A stretch of DNA of 64,000 nt, taken from Glacieibacterium sp965200405 (lineage in GTDB: Bacteria > Pseudomonadota > Alphaproteobacteria > Sphingomonadales > Sphingomonadaceae). Positions 16,990 through 25,157 of this stretch are shown here, piece after piece. The notes beneath the pieces are model-generated. The model made no database searches. It saw only the letters and a list, made by a program, of their open reading frames with translations, and had not been told where the DNA came from. The position numbers and the translations under genes were made by a program. Position 1 is the stretch's first letter, and every line of letters begins with the position of its first letter. The DNA is taken from positions 124,001-188,000 of the forward strand of contig NZ_OZ241356.1 in assembly GCF_965200405.1 (NCBI RefSeq), written 5' to 3'.

Positions 16990-17565
16990 TTGACCGACCA
17001 AGCTGCCCTGCTCGCGCTGATCGAACCTGTCGTTGCCGACATGGGGCTCGCTCTCGTGCGCGTCCAGTTGAAGGGCGGCAAGGGTTCCGCGACGCTCCAG
17101 ATCATGGCCGAGGACCCCGCCACCGGCCAGCTCGGCATCGGCGTCTGCGCCAAGCTGAGCCGCCGCCTGTCGGACATCTTCGACGAGGTCGATCCGATCG
17201 AGGAGGAATATGCGCTGGAGGTGTCGTCGCCCGGCATCGACCGTCCGCTGACCCGGCCGCACGACTGGGACGACTGGAAGACGCATGACGTGCGCGTCAA
17301 GCTTACCGCGCCGCTCGACGGTCGCAAGCACATCGCCGGCGTCATCAAGGGTCTCGACGGCGACGCGGCGATCGTCACGGTCCCCGGTGCCGGCGACATC
17401 CGCGTGCCGCTCGCGGCAATGTCGGGTGCCAAGCTGGTGCTGACCAACCGTCTGATCAACGCCACCCGGCCACTCGACATGAGCGACGCCGACGACATTC
17501 TCGAAGACGACGAGCCACTCGAAGGTTCGGCGAACGACCACGACCCAGATAGCGACGAGGACTAG
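16990..17565 (+). CDS. rimP: Ribosome maturation factor RimP
   Basis: Needed for maturation of the 30S ribosomal subunit. The protein has the two RimP domains: the N-terminal alpha/beta part (LIEPVVADMGLALVRVQL..., GIGVCAKLSRRLSDIFDEVDPIEEEYALEVSSPGIDRPL) and the C-terminal SH3-like barrel. An acidic tail of about 30 residues follows (DADDILEDDEPLEG...). The best start is TTG at 16990 (LTDQAALLALIEP), with GGA 10 nt upstream; no in-frame ATG precedes the conserved region. First gene of the operon; nusA begins 3 bases after its stop. Confidence 0.93.
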   Translation: MTDQAALLALIEPVVADMGLALVRVQLKGGKGSATLQIMAEDPATGQLGIGVCAKLSRRLSDIFDEVDPIEEEYALEVSSPGIDRPLTRPHDWDDWKTHDVRVKLTAPLDGRKHIAGVIKGLDGDAAIVTVPGAGDIRVPLAAMSGAKLVLTNRLINATRPLDMSDADDILEDDEPLEGSANDHDPDSDED

Positions 17566-17568
17566 ACC

Positions 17569-19188
17569 ATGGCCACCGCGACCGCCACGCCGAGCGTCAC
17601 CGCCAACCGCGCCGAGCTGATCGCCATTGCCGATGCAGTGGCGCGCGAGAAGCTGATCGACCGGATGATCGTCATCGAGGCGATGGAAGAGGCGATCCAG
17701 CGCGCCGCCCGCTCGCGTTACGGCGTCGAGAATGACATCCGCGCCAAGCTCGACCCCAAGTCGGGCGACCTGCGGCTGTGGCGCGTTCTCGAAGTCGTCG
17801 AGGAGCCCGAGGATTTCTTCAAGCAGGTCTCGATCGCCGACGGCAAGAAGCTCAAGCCGGATGCGGCGATCGGCGACTACATCATCGATCCGCTGCCCCC
17901 CATCGAGTTCGGGCGCATCGCCGCGATGGCCGCCAAGCAGGTCATCGTCCAGAAGGTCCGCGATGCCGAGCGCGACCGGCAGTACGAAGAGTATAAGGAC
18001 CGCCAGGGCGAGATCATCACCGGCGTCGTCAAGCGCGCCGAGTTCGGTCACGTCGTCGTCGACCTGGGCAAGGCCGAGGGCGTCATCCGTCGCGACCAGC
18101 AGATCCCGCGCGAAGTCCTGCGCCCTGGCGACCGCGTCCGATCGCTGATCCTGTCGGTGCGCCGCGAAGCCCGCGGCCCGCAGATCTTCCTCAGCCGCGC
18201 CGCCGGCGACTTCATGAAGAAGCTGTTCGCGCAGGAAGTCCCGGAAATCTACGACGGCATCATCGAGATCAAGGCGGTCGCCCGCGACCCCGGCAGCCGC
18301 GCCAAGATTGGCGTCATCAGCCGCGACTCGAGCATCGACCCGGTCGGCGCCTGCGTCGGCATGAAGGGCAGCCGCGTCCAGGCCGTCGTACAGGAGCTGC
18401 AGGGCGAGAAGATCGACATCATCCCCTGGTCGCCCGACGTCGCGACTTTCGTCGTCAACGCCTTGCAGCCCGCCGAGGTCGCCAAGGTGGTCATGGACGA
18501 GGAGGACAACCGCATCGACGTCGTCGTCCCCGACGACCAGCTCAGCCTGGCGATCGGCCGTCGCGGCCAGAACGTCCGTCTCGCCAGCGCCCTTACCGGC
18601 CGCCAGATCGACATCATGACCGAGGCCGACGAGAGCGAGCGCCGCCAGAAGGAGTTCGTCGAGCGGTCCGAGATGTTCCAGACCGAGCTGGACGTCGACG
18701 AGACGCTGGCCCAGCTGCTGGTTGCCGAAGGCTTCAGCCAGCTGGAGGAAGTCGCGTACGTCGAACTCGACGAGCTCGCCTCGATCGAGGGCTTCGACGA
18801 CGACCTCGCGACCGAGTTGCAGAGCCGCGCCACCGAGGCGCTCGACCGCCGCGAGTCGAAGGCCCGCGCCGAGCGCACCGAGCTGGGCGTCGAGGACGCA
18901 CTCGCCGGGATCGAGGGCCTGACCGAGGCGATGCTGGTCATCCTGGGGCAGAAGGGCGTCAAGACGCTCGACGACCTCGGCGACCTGGCGACCGACGAAC
19001 TGGTCGACCCGCGCACTGGTATCCTGAAGACCTTCAAGCTGGGTGACGAAGTCGGTAACCGTATCATCATGGCGGCCCGCGCGCACTGGTTCGACGACGA
19101 AGCTGCTCCAGCCGCCGAAGCCGACAAGGCCGAAGCGGCTCCAGAAGCCGAAACGCAGGAGGTCGCTCCTGCGGATGGCCCAGAATGA
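17569..19188 (+). CDS. nusA: Transcription termination/antitermination protein NusA
   Basis: Binds RNA polymerase and nascent RNA, acting in pausing, termination and antitermination. The 539 residues show the N-terminal polymerase-binding domain (1-130), S1 domain (VKRAEFGHVVVDLGKAEGVI, about 145-200), two KH domains (GVISRDSSIDPVGACVGMKGSRV and QLSLAIGRRGQNVRLAS) and C-terminal acidic repeats (about 375-500) as in other proteobacteria. An Ala/Glu-rich tail ends the protein. The last 14 bases overlap the ylxR gene, and a hairpin that holds the ylxR ribosome-binding site lies within its final codons. Confidence 0.97.
   Translation: MATATATPSVTANRAELIAIADAVAREKLIDRMIVIEAMEEAIQRAARSRYGVENDIRAKLDPKSGDLRLWRVLEVVEEPEDFFKQVSIADGKKLKPDAAIGDYIIDPLPPIEFGRIAAMAAKQVIVQKVRDAERDRQYEEYKDRQGEIITGVVKRAEFGHVVVDLGKAEGVIRRDQQIPREVLRPGDRVRSLILSVRREARGPQIFLSRAAGDFMKKLFAQEVPEIYDGIIEIKAVARDPGSRAKIGVISRDSSIDPVGACVGMKGSRVQAVVQELQGEKIDIIPWSPDVATFVVNALQPAEVAKVVMDEEDNRIDVVVPDDQLSLAIGRRGQNVRLASALTGRQIDIMTEADESERRQKEFVERSEMFQTELDVDETLAQLLVAEGFSQLEEVAYVELDELASIEGFDDDLATELQSRATEALDRRESKARAERTELGVEDALAGIEGLTEAMLVILGQKGVKTLDDLGDLATDELVDPRTGILKTFKLGDEVGNRIIMAARAHWFDDEAAPAAEADKAEAAPEAETQEVAPADGPE
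19154..19173 (+). promoter_or_regulatory. RNA hairpin enclosing the ylxR ribosome-binding site
   Basis: CGCAGGAG (19154-19161) and CTCCTGCG (19166-19173) form a perfect 8-bp stem with loop GTCG, one base before the ylxR ATG at 19175. The AGGAGG at 19157-19162 is buried in the stem. Ribosomes translating the end of nusA would open it, so this looks like a device for coupling ylxR translation to nusA. Confidence 0.55.
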
Positions 19189-19909
19189 GCACCCCAAGGC
19201 TGTAACCGCCGCTGACGTCGCTGCCGCAAAGGCCGCTGAGCGCCGCTGTATCATCAGCGGCGATCATGGTCCGCGCGGTGGCCTGATCCGCCTGGCCCTC
19301 GACGGGGACGGCGTCGTCGCGCCCGATTTGGGCGCGCGCGCGCCGGGCCGTGGCGCGTGGCTGACACCAGACCGCGCGCTGATCGACGGGGCGCAGGCCA
19401 AGGGCAAGCTGCTCGGGGCACTGCGCCGGGCGTTCAAGACCCAGGCGATCACGCTACCCGACGACCTCGGCGAGCGCATCGCTAGCGGTCTCGAACGCCG
19501 TGCACTCGACGGCCTGGGGTTGGCAAACAAGGCCGGGCACCTCATCTGGGGTAGCGAGCGGATCGCCGATGCCCTGAACAGCGGCCGGGCGAAACTGCTC
19601 ATCCACGCCAACGATGCCGCCACCGACGGTACCGAGAAATTGCGGCGCAAGGCGCGGGGAATCCCGACGCTGGTGCTGCCCCTGGGTCGCGAGCGATTGT
19701 CGTTGGCCTTGGGACGCGAAAATGTTGTACACGCCGCCGTCTGCGACACCGCCGCTGCCGAACGCGTTACGGCGGCTGTAGCGCGTTGGCGCGCGTACAG
19801 TGGGCTAGACGAGACTATACCGCCTGCGGACATTCCGCCGACGGAAGATGACGAAGACGCGATGACGGATTCATCGCTGAATGACGAAGGGTTTCAGGTT
19901 CACGTATGA
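19175..19909 (+). CDS. YlxR (DUF448) - L7Ae/YlxQ-like fusion, RNA-binding protein
   Basis: A 244-residue protein joining two RNA-binding modules. Residues 23-95 are the YlxR/DUF448 domain (RRCIISGDHGPRGGLIRLAL, later GRGAWLTPDRALI). Residues about 105-205 are L7Ae-like (GLANKAGHLIWGSERIADAL...LLIHANDAATDGTEKL). Such fusions are usual in alphaproteobacteria between nusA and infB, and the protein is presumed to act in translation or RNA metabolism; the exact role is unsettled. ATG 19175 overlaps the nusA end by 14 bases; the alternative ATG at 19185 is out of frame. The stop overlaps the infB start (ATGA). Confidence 0.92.
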   Translation: MAQNEHPKAVTAADVAAAKAAERRCIISGDHGPRGGLIRLALDGDGVVAPDLGARAPGRGAWLTPDRALIDGAQAKGKLLGALRRAFKTQAITLPDDLGERIASGLERRALDGLGLANKAGHLIWGSERIADALNSGRAKLLIHANDAATDGTEKLRRKARGIPTLVLPLGRERLSLALGRENVVHAAVCDTAAAERVTAAVARWRAYSGLDETIPPADIPPTEDDEDAMTDSSLNDEGFQVHV

Positions 19910-22755
19910 GTGACGACAACAAGCCAAAGCTCGGCACGCGCGCACCCCTTGGTCTGGGCAAGACCATCGAAGTGAGCAAGGTCAAGCAGAGCTTCAGCCA
20001 CGGCCGCACCAAGCAGGTCGTGGTCGAGGTCAAGCGCCAGCGCATTCTGCATCGGCCCGGCGATCCCGTCGTCGAGGCGCCTGTCGCTGCGCCCGAGCCG
20101 GTAGCGGCACCTGCTCCCGTCGCCGCGCCTGCCCCGGCACCGGTTGCCGCCGCGCCCACACCGGCCCCGGCGCCCGCACCGATCGTCGACGCGCGGCCAT
20201 TGCCTGCCGACACCTCGGCCCGCCCTGCCCTTCCGCCGGTGATGTTCACTCCGGTCGAGCGTCCGGTTCCGGTCGCCAAGGTCGAGCCCGCGCCGGCGCC
20301 CGAGCCCGTTGCAGCGCCCACGCCCGTTGCTGCGCCCGAGCCGACGCCTGCACCGGTTGCCGCCGCGCCCGAGCCTGCACCGGCACCAGTGCCTACGCCG
20401 GCCCCCGTCGCCGCTGCGCCTGCACCAGCCCCTGCGCCGGTTGCCGCTGCGCCTGCCGCGACGCCGACGCCGCGCACCCCTGCGCCACCCTATCGCTCGG
20501 CTCGCGCGACGCCGCGTCCGCCCGAGCGTCGTCCGTCCGGCCCCATCGTGCCCGACATGCTGACCCGCCAGGAGCGCCAGGCTGCCCTGCTGCGCCAGGC
20601 CGATGAAGACCGCATGCGCATGGCGGAGGAAGCCCGCGTCCGCGAGGAGGCTGCGAAGTACGAAGCCGCCGAGATGGAAAAGATGCGGCTCGAGGACAAG
20701 AAGAAGGCCGAGGCCGAAGCTGCCCTGCGTCCGCCCGAGGAGAAGGCCGCCCCCGCCGGTCGCCTGCCCGGCAGCGTCACGCCGATCGTCGACGACGAGG
20801 AAGAAGGCCGTCGCGGTACCCCCGGCAAGCCCGGTGCGGCACGTCCGGCCGGCCGCCTCGGCGCGCGCGACGATCGCCGCCAGGGTCGCCTTAGCGTCAA
20901 GACTGCCCTCGACAGCGACGACTCGACCCGTGTCCGCTCGCTCGCCGCCCTGCGCCGGGCCCGCGAGAAGGAACGTGGCGGTCGTGGCAGCCAGGCCAAG
21001 CAGGTTCGCGACGTGATCGTGCCCGATGACGGCATCACCGTCGCCGAACTAGCCAACCGCATGGCCGAGCGCACCTCGAACATCGTCCGCTCGCTGGCTC
21101 GCCTCGGCCTGCCCGCAGCCTCGGTCGACGAAATCGACCAGGACACTGCCGAGCTGGTGCTGGCGGAGTACGGCCACAACATCGTCCGCGTCTCCGACTC
21201 CGACATCGACATCCAGGAGAGCGTCGCCGATATCGACGATCATCTTGTCGGTCGTCCGCCGGTCGTCACGATCATGGGCCATGTCGACCACGGCAAGACT
21301 TCGCTACTCGACGCGCTGCGCGGTACCAATGTCGTCAAGGGCGAGGCCGGTGGCATCACCCAGCACATCGGTGCTTATCAGATCGCCACCAAGGGCGGCG
21401 AGAAGATCACTTTCCTCGACACGCCGGGCCATGAGGCGTTCACCGCGATGCGCGCGCGTGGTGCCGACATCACCGACATCGTCGTGCTGGTGGTGGCGTG
21501 GGACGACGGCATCATGCCGCAGACCGTCGAGGCGATCGCCCACACGAAGGCTGCGGGCGTGCCGATGATCGTCGCGATCAACAAGATGGACAAGGCGGGT
21601 GCCGATGCCCAGCGCATCCGTACCGCGCTGCTGCAGTACGACGTGCAGGTCGAGGAAATGGGCGGCGACGTCCAGGATGTCGAAGTCTCGGCAACCGCCA
21701 AGACCGGTCTCGACGAGTTGATCGACAAGATCCTGCTGCAGGCCGAAGTGCTCGAACTGAAGGCCAATCCCGATCGCAGCGCCGAAGGCACCGTGATCGA
21801 GGCGCGTCTCGACAAGGGCCGTGGTCCGCTCGCCAGCGTGCTGGTCCAGCGCGGCACCTTGAAGGTCGGTGACATCTTCGTCATCGGCGCCGAATGGGGC
21901 AAGGCGCGTGCGCTGGTCGACGACCAGGGCAAGCAGATCAAGACCGCCTCGCCAGCGCTGCCGGTCGAGATCCTCGGCCTGTCGGGCGTCCCCAAGGCGG
22001 GCGATCCGTTCACCGTCGTCGAGTCCGAAGCCCGCGCCCGCGAAGTCGCGAGCTATCGTGCCGGTCTCGAGAACGCCAAGCGCAACTCGACTCCGATGGC
22101 GAGTCTGGAGGACATGTTCACCGCGATGAAGGCGGCGAAGGTCGAACAGTATCCGCTGGTCATCAAGGGCGACACCCAGGGCTCGGTCGAGGCGATCGCC
22201 AGTGCGGTGAACAATATCTCGACCAGCCTGATCAACGCCAAGGTGTTGCTCGCCGGCGTCGGCGGCATCACCGAGAGCGATGTCACCCTGGCCAAGGCCA
22301 GCGGCGCGCCGATCATCGGCTTCAACGTCCGCGCCAATGCCAAGGCCCGCGAAATCGCCCAGCGCGATGGCGTGGCGCTGAAGTATTACGACGTGATCTA
22401 CGCGCTGATCGACGACGTGAAGGCGGCGATGGCGGGCCAGCTCGGGCCGGAATTCCTGGAGAATGTCGTTGGCCGCGCACTGGTCCTCGACGTCTTCCAG
22501 GCCGGCAAGACCGGCAAGGCCGCGGGTATCCGCGTCACCGAGGGCATCATCCGCAAGGCTCTGCGTGCTCGTGTCACCCGCGACGACGTCATCATCTACA
22601 ACGGCTCGATCGCCTCGCTGCGGCGTTTCAAGGACGATGTCGCCGAGGTCCGTGCGGGTCTCGAATGCGGCATCACGCTGGAGGGGTCGAGCGACGTCAA
22701 GGCCGGTGACTTCATCGAGACCTTCGAAGTCGAGCAGCGCGAGCGGACGCTCTGA
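19906..22755 (+). CDS. infB: Translation initiation factor IF-2
   Basis: GTPase that brings initiator fMet-tRNA to the 30S subunit. At 949 residues it has an N-terminal IF2 segment, a Pro/Ala/Val-rich low-complexity region at about 55-190 (repeated APVAA-type units), a charged coiled-coil stretch (about 220-280), then the conserved N-terminal subdomain and the G domain with GHVDHGKTSLL, DTPGHEAF and NKMD (about 455-590). Domains II, III and the fMet-tRNA-binding C-terminal domain follow. ATG overlaps the upstream stop. The gene following on is not rbfA, as in many proteobacteria, but an exported hydrolase. Confidence 0.97.
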   Translation: MSDDNKPKLGTRAPLGLGKTIEVSKVKQSFSHGRTKQVVVEVKRQRILHRPGDPVVEAPVAAPEPVAAPAPVAAPAPAPVAAAPTPAPAPAPIVDARPLPADTSARPALPPVMFTPVERPVPVAKVEPAPAPEPVAAPTPVAAPEPTPAPVAAAPEPAPAPVPTPAPVAAAPAPAPAPVAAAPAATPTPRTPAPPYRSARATPRPPERRPSGPIVPDMLTRQERQAALLRQADEDRMRMAEEARVREEAAKYEAAEMEKMRLEDKKKAEAEAALRPPEEKAAPAGRLPGSVTPIVDDEEEGRRGTPGKPGAARPAGRLGARDDRRQGRLSVKTALDSDDSTRVRSLAALRRAREKERGGRGSQAKQVRDVIVPDDGITVAELANRMAERTSNIVRSLARLGLPAASVDEIDQDTAELVLAEYGHNIVRVSDSDIDIQESVADIDDHLVGRPPVVTIMGHVDHGKTSLLDALRGTNVVKGEAGGITQHIGAYQIATKGGEKITFLDTPGHEAFTAMRARGADITDIVVLVVAWDDGIMPQTVEAIAHTKAAGVPMIVAINKMDKAGADAQRIRTALLQYDVQVEEMGGDVQDVEVSATAKTGLDELIDKILLQAEVLELKANPDRSAEGTVIEARLDKGRGPLASVLVQRGTLKVGDIFVIGAEWGKARALVDDQGKQIKTASPALPVEILGLSGVPKAGDPFTVVESEARAREVASYRAGLENAKRNSTPMASLEDMFTAMKAAKVEQYPLVIKGDTQGSVEAIASAVNNISTSLINAKVLLAGVGGITESDVTLAKASGAPIIGFNVRANAKAREIAQRDGVALKYYDVIYALIDDVKAAMAGQLGPEFLENVVGRALVLDVFQAGKTGKAAGIRVTEGIIRKALRARVTRDDVIIYNGSIASLRRFKDDVAEVRAGLECGITLEGSSDVKAGDFIETFEVEQRERTL

Positions 22756-22763
22756 ACCAGTCG

Positions 22764-23702
22764 ATGAAGTTGCTGACCCTCGCCGTCGTCGCGCTGCTGG
22801 CCAGCGGTGCGGCGGCGCGCGACTTGAGCGTCGTCTCGGCGGATCCGGTGGCAGTTGCGGCCCACCCGGCGAACGTCGTGGCGTTCGTGATGCCGAGCCA
22901 CGGCGACGGCATGAACGCGGTGCTCTACACCGCCGCGGGCGAGGGGGCCCATCCGACGCTGCTGCTGTTTCACGGCTTTCCGGGCAATGAGCAGAACCTC
23001 GACCTGGCGCAGGCGGTTCGCCGCGCCGGGTGGAACGTGCTGACGCTGCATTATCGCGGCAGCTGGGGCAGCAAGGGCGACTTCAGCTTCGCGCATGCGC
23101 TGGAGGATGCTCAGGTCGCGCTCGACTGGCTGCGCGATCCCGCCAACGCCGAGAAGAACGGTATCGACATCAAGCGCATCGTCGTCGGCGGGCACAGCAT
23201 GGGCGGCTTCATGGCCGCCAAGGTTGCCGCCGCCAGCGTCACGCCGGTCAAGGTCGTGGCGCCGAAGAAGGGCGAGGCTGCGAAGCCCGTGGTCAAGCCG
23301 GCGCCGGCGCTGCGCGGCCTGCTGTTGATCGACGCCTGGAACATCGGGTCGAGCGCCAACAAGTTCGGTGGCGAGGGCCGCGCCAAGGCACTTGCCGATT
23401 TTGCCGAGAACATGCCGCCACTGGCGGGCACCAGCCCGGAAGCGCTGGTCGACGAGGCGGTCGCCCATGCGCGCGACTGGAATTTGATCGGCGACGCCAA
23501 GGCGCTGGCCAAGCTGCCGCTGCTCGACATCGGTGCGGCGCGCGGGATCGGCGCCGATAACCAAGCGCTCGCCGCCGCCGTCGCCGGCCAGCCGGGATCG
23601 CGCGTCATGGCGACGACGATGCCGACCGACCATAGTTTTTCCGACCACCGCATCGCCCTGATCGAGGGCGTTGTCGGTTGGCTGCAGGACCTGCCCAAGT
23701 GA
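22764..23702 (+). CDS. Exported alpha/beta hydrolase (dienelactone hydrolase-like)
   Basis: A 312-residue protein with a Sec signal peptide (MKLLTLAVVALLASGAAA, cleavage near residue 19), so it should work in the periplasm. The hydrolase core follows: LLLFHGFPGNEQN (oxyanion loop), HYRGSWGSKG, nucleophile elbow GGHSMGGFMA and the histidine in TDHSFSDHRIAL near the end. An insertion rich in Lys, Ala, Pro and Val (about residues 163-185) lies after the nucleophile. The substrate is unknown. It sits between infB (8-base gap) and rbfA (GTGA overlap), an odd place for an exported enzyme. Confidence 0.87.
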   Translation: MKLLTLAVVALLASGAAARDLSVVSADPVAVAAHPANVVAFVMPSHGDGMNAVLYTAAGEGAHPTLLLFHGFPGNEQNLDLAQAVRRAGWNVLTLHYRGSWGSKGDFSFAHALEDAQVALDWLRDPANAEKNGIDIKRIVVGGHSMGGFMAAKVAAASVTPVKVVAPKKGEAAKPVVKPAPALRGLLLIDAWNIGSSANKFGGEGRAKALADFAENMPPLAGTSPEALVDEAVAHARDWNLIGDAKALAKLPLLDIGAARGIGADNQALAAAVAGQPGSRVMATTMPTDHSFSDHRIALIEGVVGWLQDLPK

Positions 23703-24130
23703 AGTCCGGACCCGACGAAAAGGGCCGCTCGGTCCGCCTGCTGCGCATCGGCGAGCAGGTCCGCCACGCGCTCGCCCAGGTGCTGCTGCGCGGCGATTTG
23801 CGCGACGACCTGCTGACCAGCAACATCATCTCGGTCAGCGAGGTCCGCGTCTCGCCCGACCTGCGCCACGCCACCGCCTTCATCAAGCCGCTGGGGCAAG
23901 TGGACGAGCAGGCGATCATCAAGGCGCTTGCCAGCCACGCGAAATACCTCCGCGGCGAAGTCGCGCGGCACCTGGCGACGAAGTACACGCCCGACCTGCG
24001 TTTCCGCCGCGACGAGAGCTTCGACGCCGGCGCGCGCATCGACGAGATCCTGAAGAAGCCGCACATCGCGCGCGACCTGGTCACGCCGGTCAAGACGCTC
24101 GCCTCGATCCAGGACGACGACGAGGAATGA
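23699..24130 (+). CDS. rbfA: 30S ribosome-binding factor RbfA
   Basis: Binds the 30S subunit and helps processing of the 16S rRNA 5' end. The 143-residue protein shows the KH-like fold of the family: RLLRIGEQVRHALAQVLLRGDL, then the signature VSEVRVSPDLRHATAFI, and KYTPDLRFRRDESFDAGARIDEIL. GTG at 23699 overlaps the stop of the exported hydrolase (GTGA); codons upstream of it belong to the hydrolase. Its own stop overlaps the ATG of the HIT gene. truB and rpsO, the usual followers, are not here. Confidence 0.96.
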   Translation: MKSGPDEKGRSVRLLRIGEQVRHALAQVLLRGDLRDDLLTSNIISVSEVRVSPDLRHATAFIKPLGQVDEQAIIKALASHAKYLRGEVARHLATKYTPDLRFRRDESFDAGARIDEILKKPHIARDLVTPVKTLASIQDDDEE

Positions 24131-24633
24131 TCCGCAGCGCCGCCGTCGCCCTGCTGCTCCTGCTGCCGGGCGTGGGGCTGGCGCGCACCGCCGATCCGAT
24201 GCCGCCGCAACTGGCGGGGACCTACGACACCGCCAATCCGTTCGCGCGCATCATCCGCGGCGAGCTGCCGGTCGCGAAGGTCTATGAGGACCGCTATGTC
24301 CTTGCCTTCATGGACAATCACCCCGCTGCACCGGGGCATGTGCTGGTCATCTCCAAGACCTCGCACGCGCGCAATTTCCTCGAAGTCAGCCCGCGCGACC
24401 TCGCCCGCATCATGGCCGTGGTCCAGCGCATCGTCCGCGCCGAGTTCGTCGCGCTCAACCCCGACGGCATCACCATCGTCCAGAACAATGGCAGCGCCCA
24501 GACCGTCTTCCACCTGCACGTCCACATCATACCGCGCGTCAAGGACACCGAGTTCCCGGCCGGCAGCAAGGATGCCGTCGATGTCGCGACGCTGGCGCCG
24601 ATCGCCGCGAAGATCGCCGCAGCACTGAAGTGA
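24127..24633 (+). CDS. HIT family protein with N-terminal signal peptide
   Basis: Histidine-triad nucleotide-binding hydrolase, 168 residues. The HIT core runs from NPFARIIRGELPVAKVYEDRYVLAFMD to the triad HLHVHII (H129, H131, H133), which normally hydrolyses nucleoside phosphoramidates or dinucleotides. Unlike classical cytoplasmic HIT proteins it begins MIRSAAVALLLLLPGVGLARTADP, a good Sec signal with cleavage near residue 19, so it may act in the periplasm. ATGA overlap with rbfA and GTGA overlap with the acetyltransferase gene. Confidence 0.92.
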   Translation: MIRSAAVALLLLLPGVGLARTADPMPPQLAGTYDTANPFARIIRGELPVAKVYEDRYVLAFMDNHPAAPGHVLVISKTSHARNFLEVSPRDLARIMAVVQRIVRAEFVALNPDGITIVQNNGSAQTVFHLHVHIIPRVKDTEFPAGSKDAVDVATLAPIAAKIAAALK

Positions 24634-25157
24634 CCGGCCTGCACGTCGCACTGCGAGACGCCGAGCTCGAACTGCAGCCGTTGACCCATGCACACCGCGA
24701 GGGCCTGCGCGCCGCGTGTGCCGCAGATAGGCAGATCTGGGAGATTTACCCCTATTCGATGCTCGGCGCGGCGTTCGACCCGGCCTTCGACTCGATGTTC
24801 GGAATCCCGGCCCGCCTGCCGTTCGCGATCGTGGCCGGCGGCGAGATCATGGGCTGCTCCTCCTATTGGCACGATGCGCCAAACGCCGTGGTCGAGATCG
24901 GCGGGACGTTCCTCCACCCGCGACTGCGCGGCAGCGGCGCCAACCGGCGCTTGAAGCGCCTGATGATCGAGCACGCCTTCGCGCAAGGCATCCGGCGCAT
25001 CGAGTTTCGCGTCGACACGCGCAACACCCGCTCGATGGCCGCGGTGGAGAAGCTCGGGGCGCAGCGCGAGGGCATCCTGCGCCGCAACCGGGTGACCTGG
25101 ACCGGCTACATTCGCGATACCGCGGTGTTCGGCCTGTTCCCCGAGGACTGGGCGTGA
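24630..25157 (+). CDS. GNAT family N-acetyltransferase (RimJ/RimL-like)
   Basis: Acetyl-CoA-dependent transferase of 175 residues. The family shape is seen in LRDAELELQPLTHAHREGL (start of the fold), IGGTFLHPRLRGSGANRRLKRLMIEHAF (acetyl-CoA binding motif A, with RGSGAN in place of RGxGIG) and VDTRNTRSMAAVEKLGAQREGILRRNR, typical of RimJ/RimL-type enzymes that modify protein N-termini or small amines. The real substrate is unknown. GTG 24630 and the stop both overlap neighbouring genes by 4 bases. Confidence 0.9.
   Translation: MTGLHVALRDAELELQPLTHAHREGLRAACAADRQIWEIYPYSMLGAAFDPAFDSMFGIPARLPFAIVAGGEIMGCSSYWHDAPNAVVEIGGTFLHPRLRGSGANRRLKRLMIEHAFAQGIRRIEFRVDTRNTRSMAAVEKLGAQREGILRRNRVTWTGYIRDTAVFGLFPEDWA

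Noticed and set aside
16969..19254. A 761-codon minus-strand open frame opposite rimP-nusA
   Set aside because: Its translation is a mirror of the acidic NusA codons (runs of Asp, Leu and Val) with no recognisable domain; the plus-strand genes explain the region fully.
20080..20500. Tandem-like repeats in the 5' third of infB considered as a repeat array
   Set aside because: They are degenerate Pro/Ala/Val codon repeats in the normal low-complexity N-terminal region of IF-2, not a CRISPR or mobile repeat.
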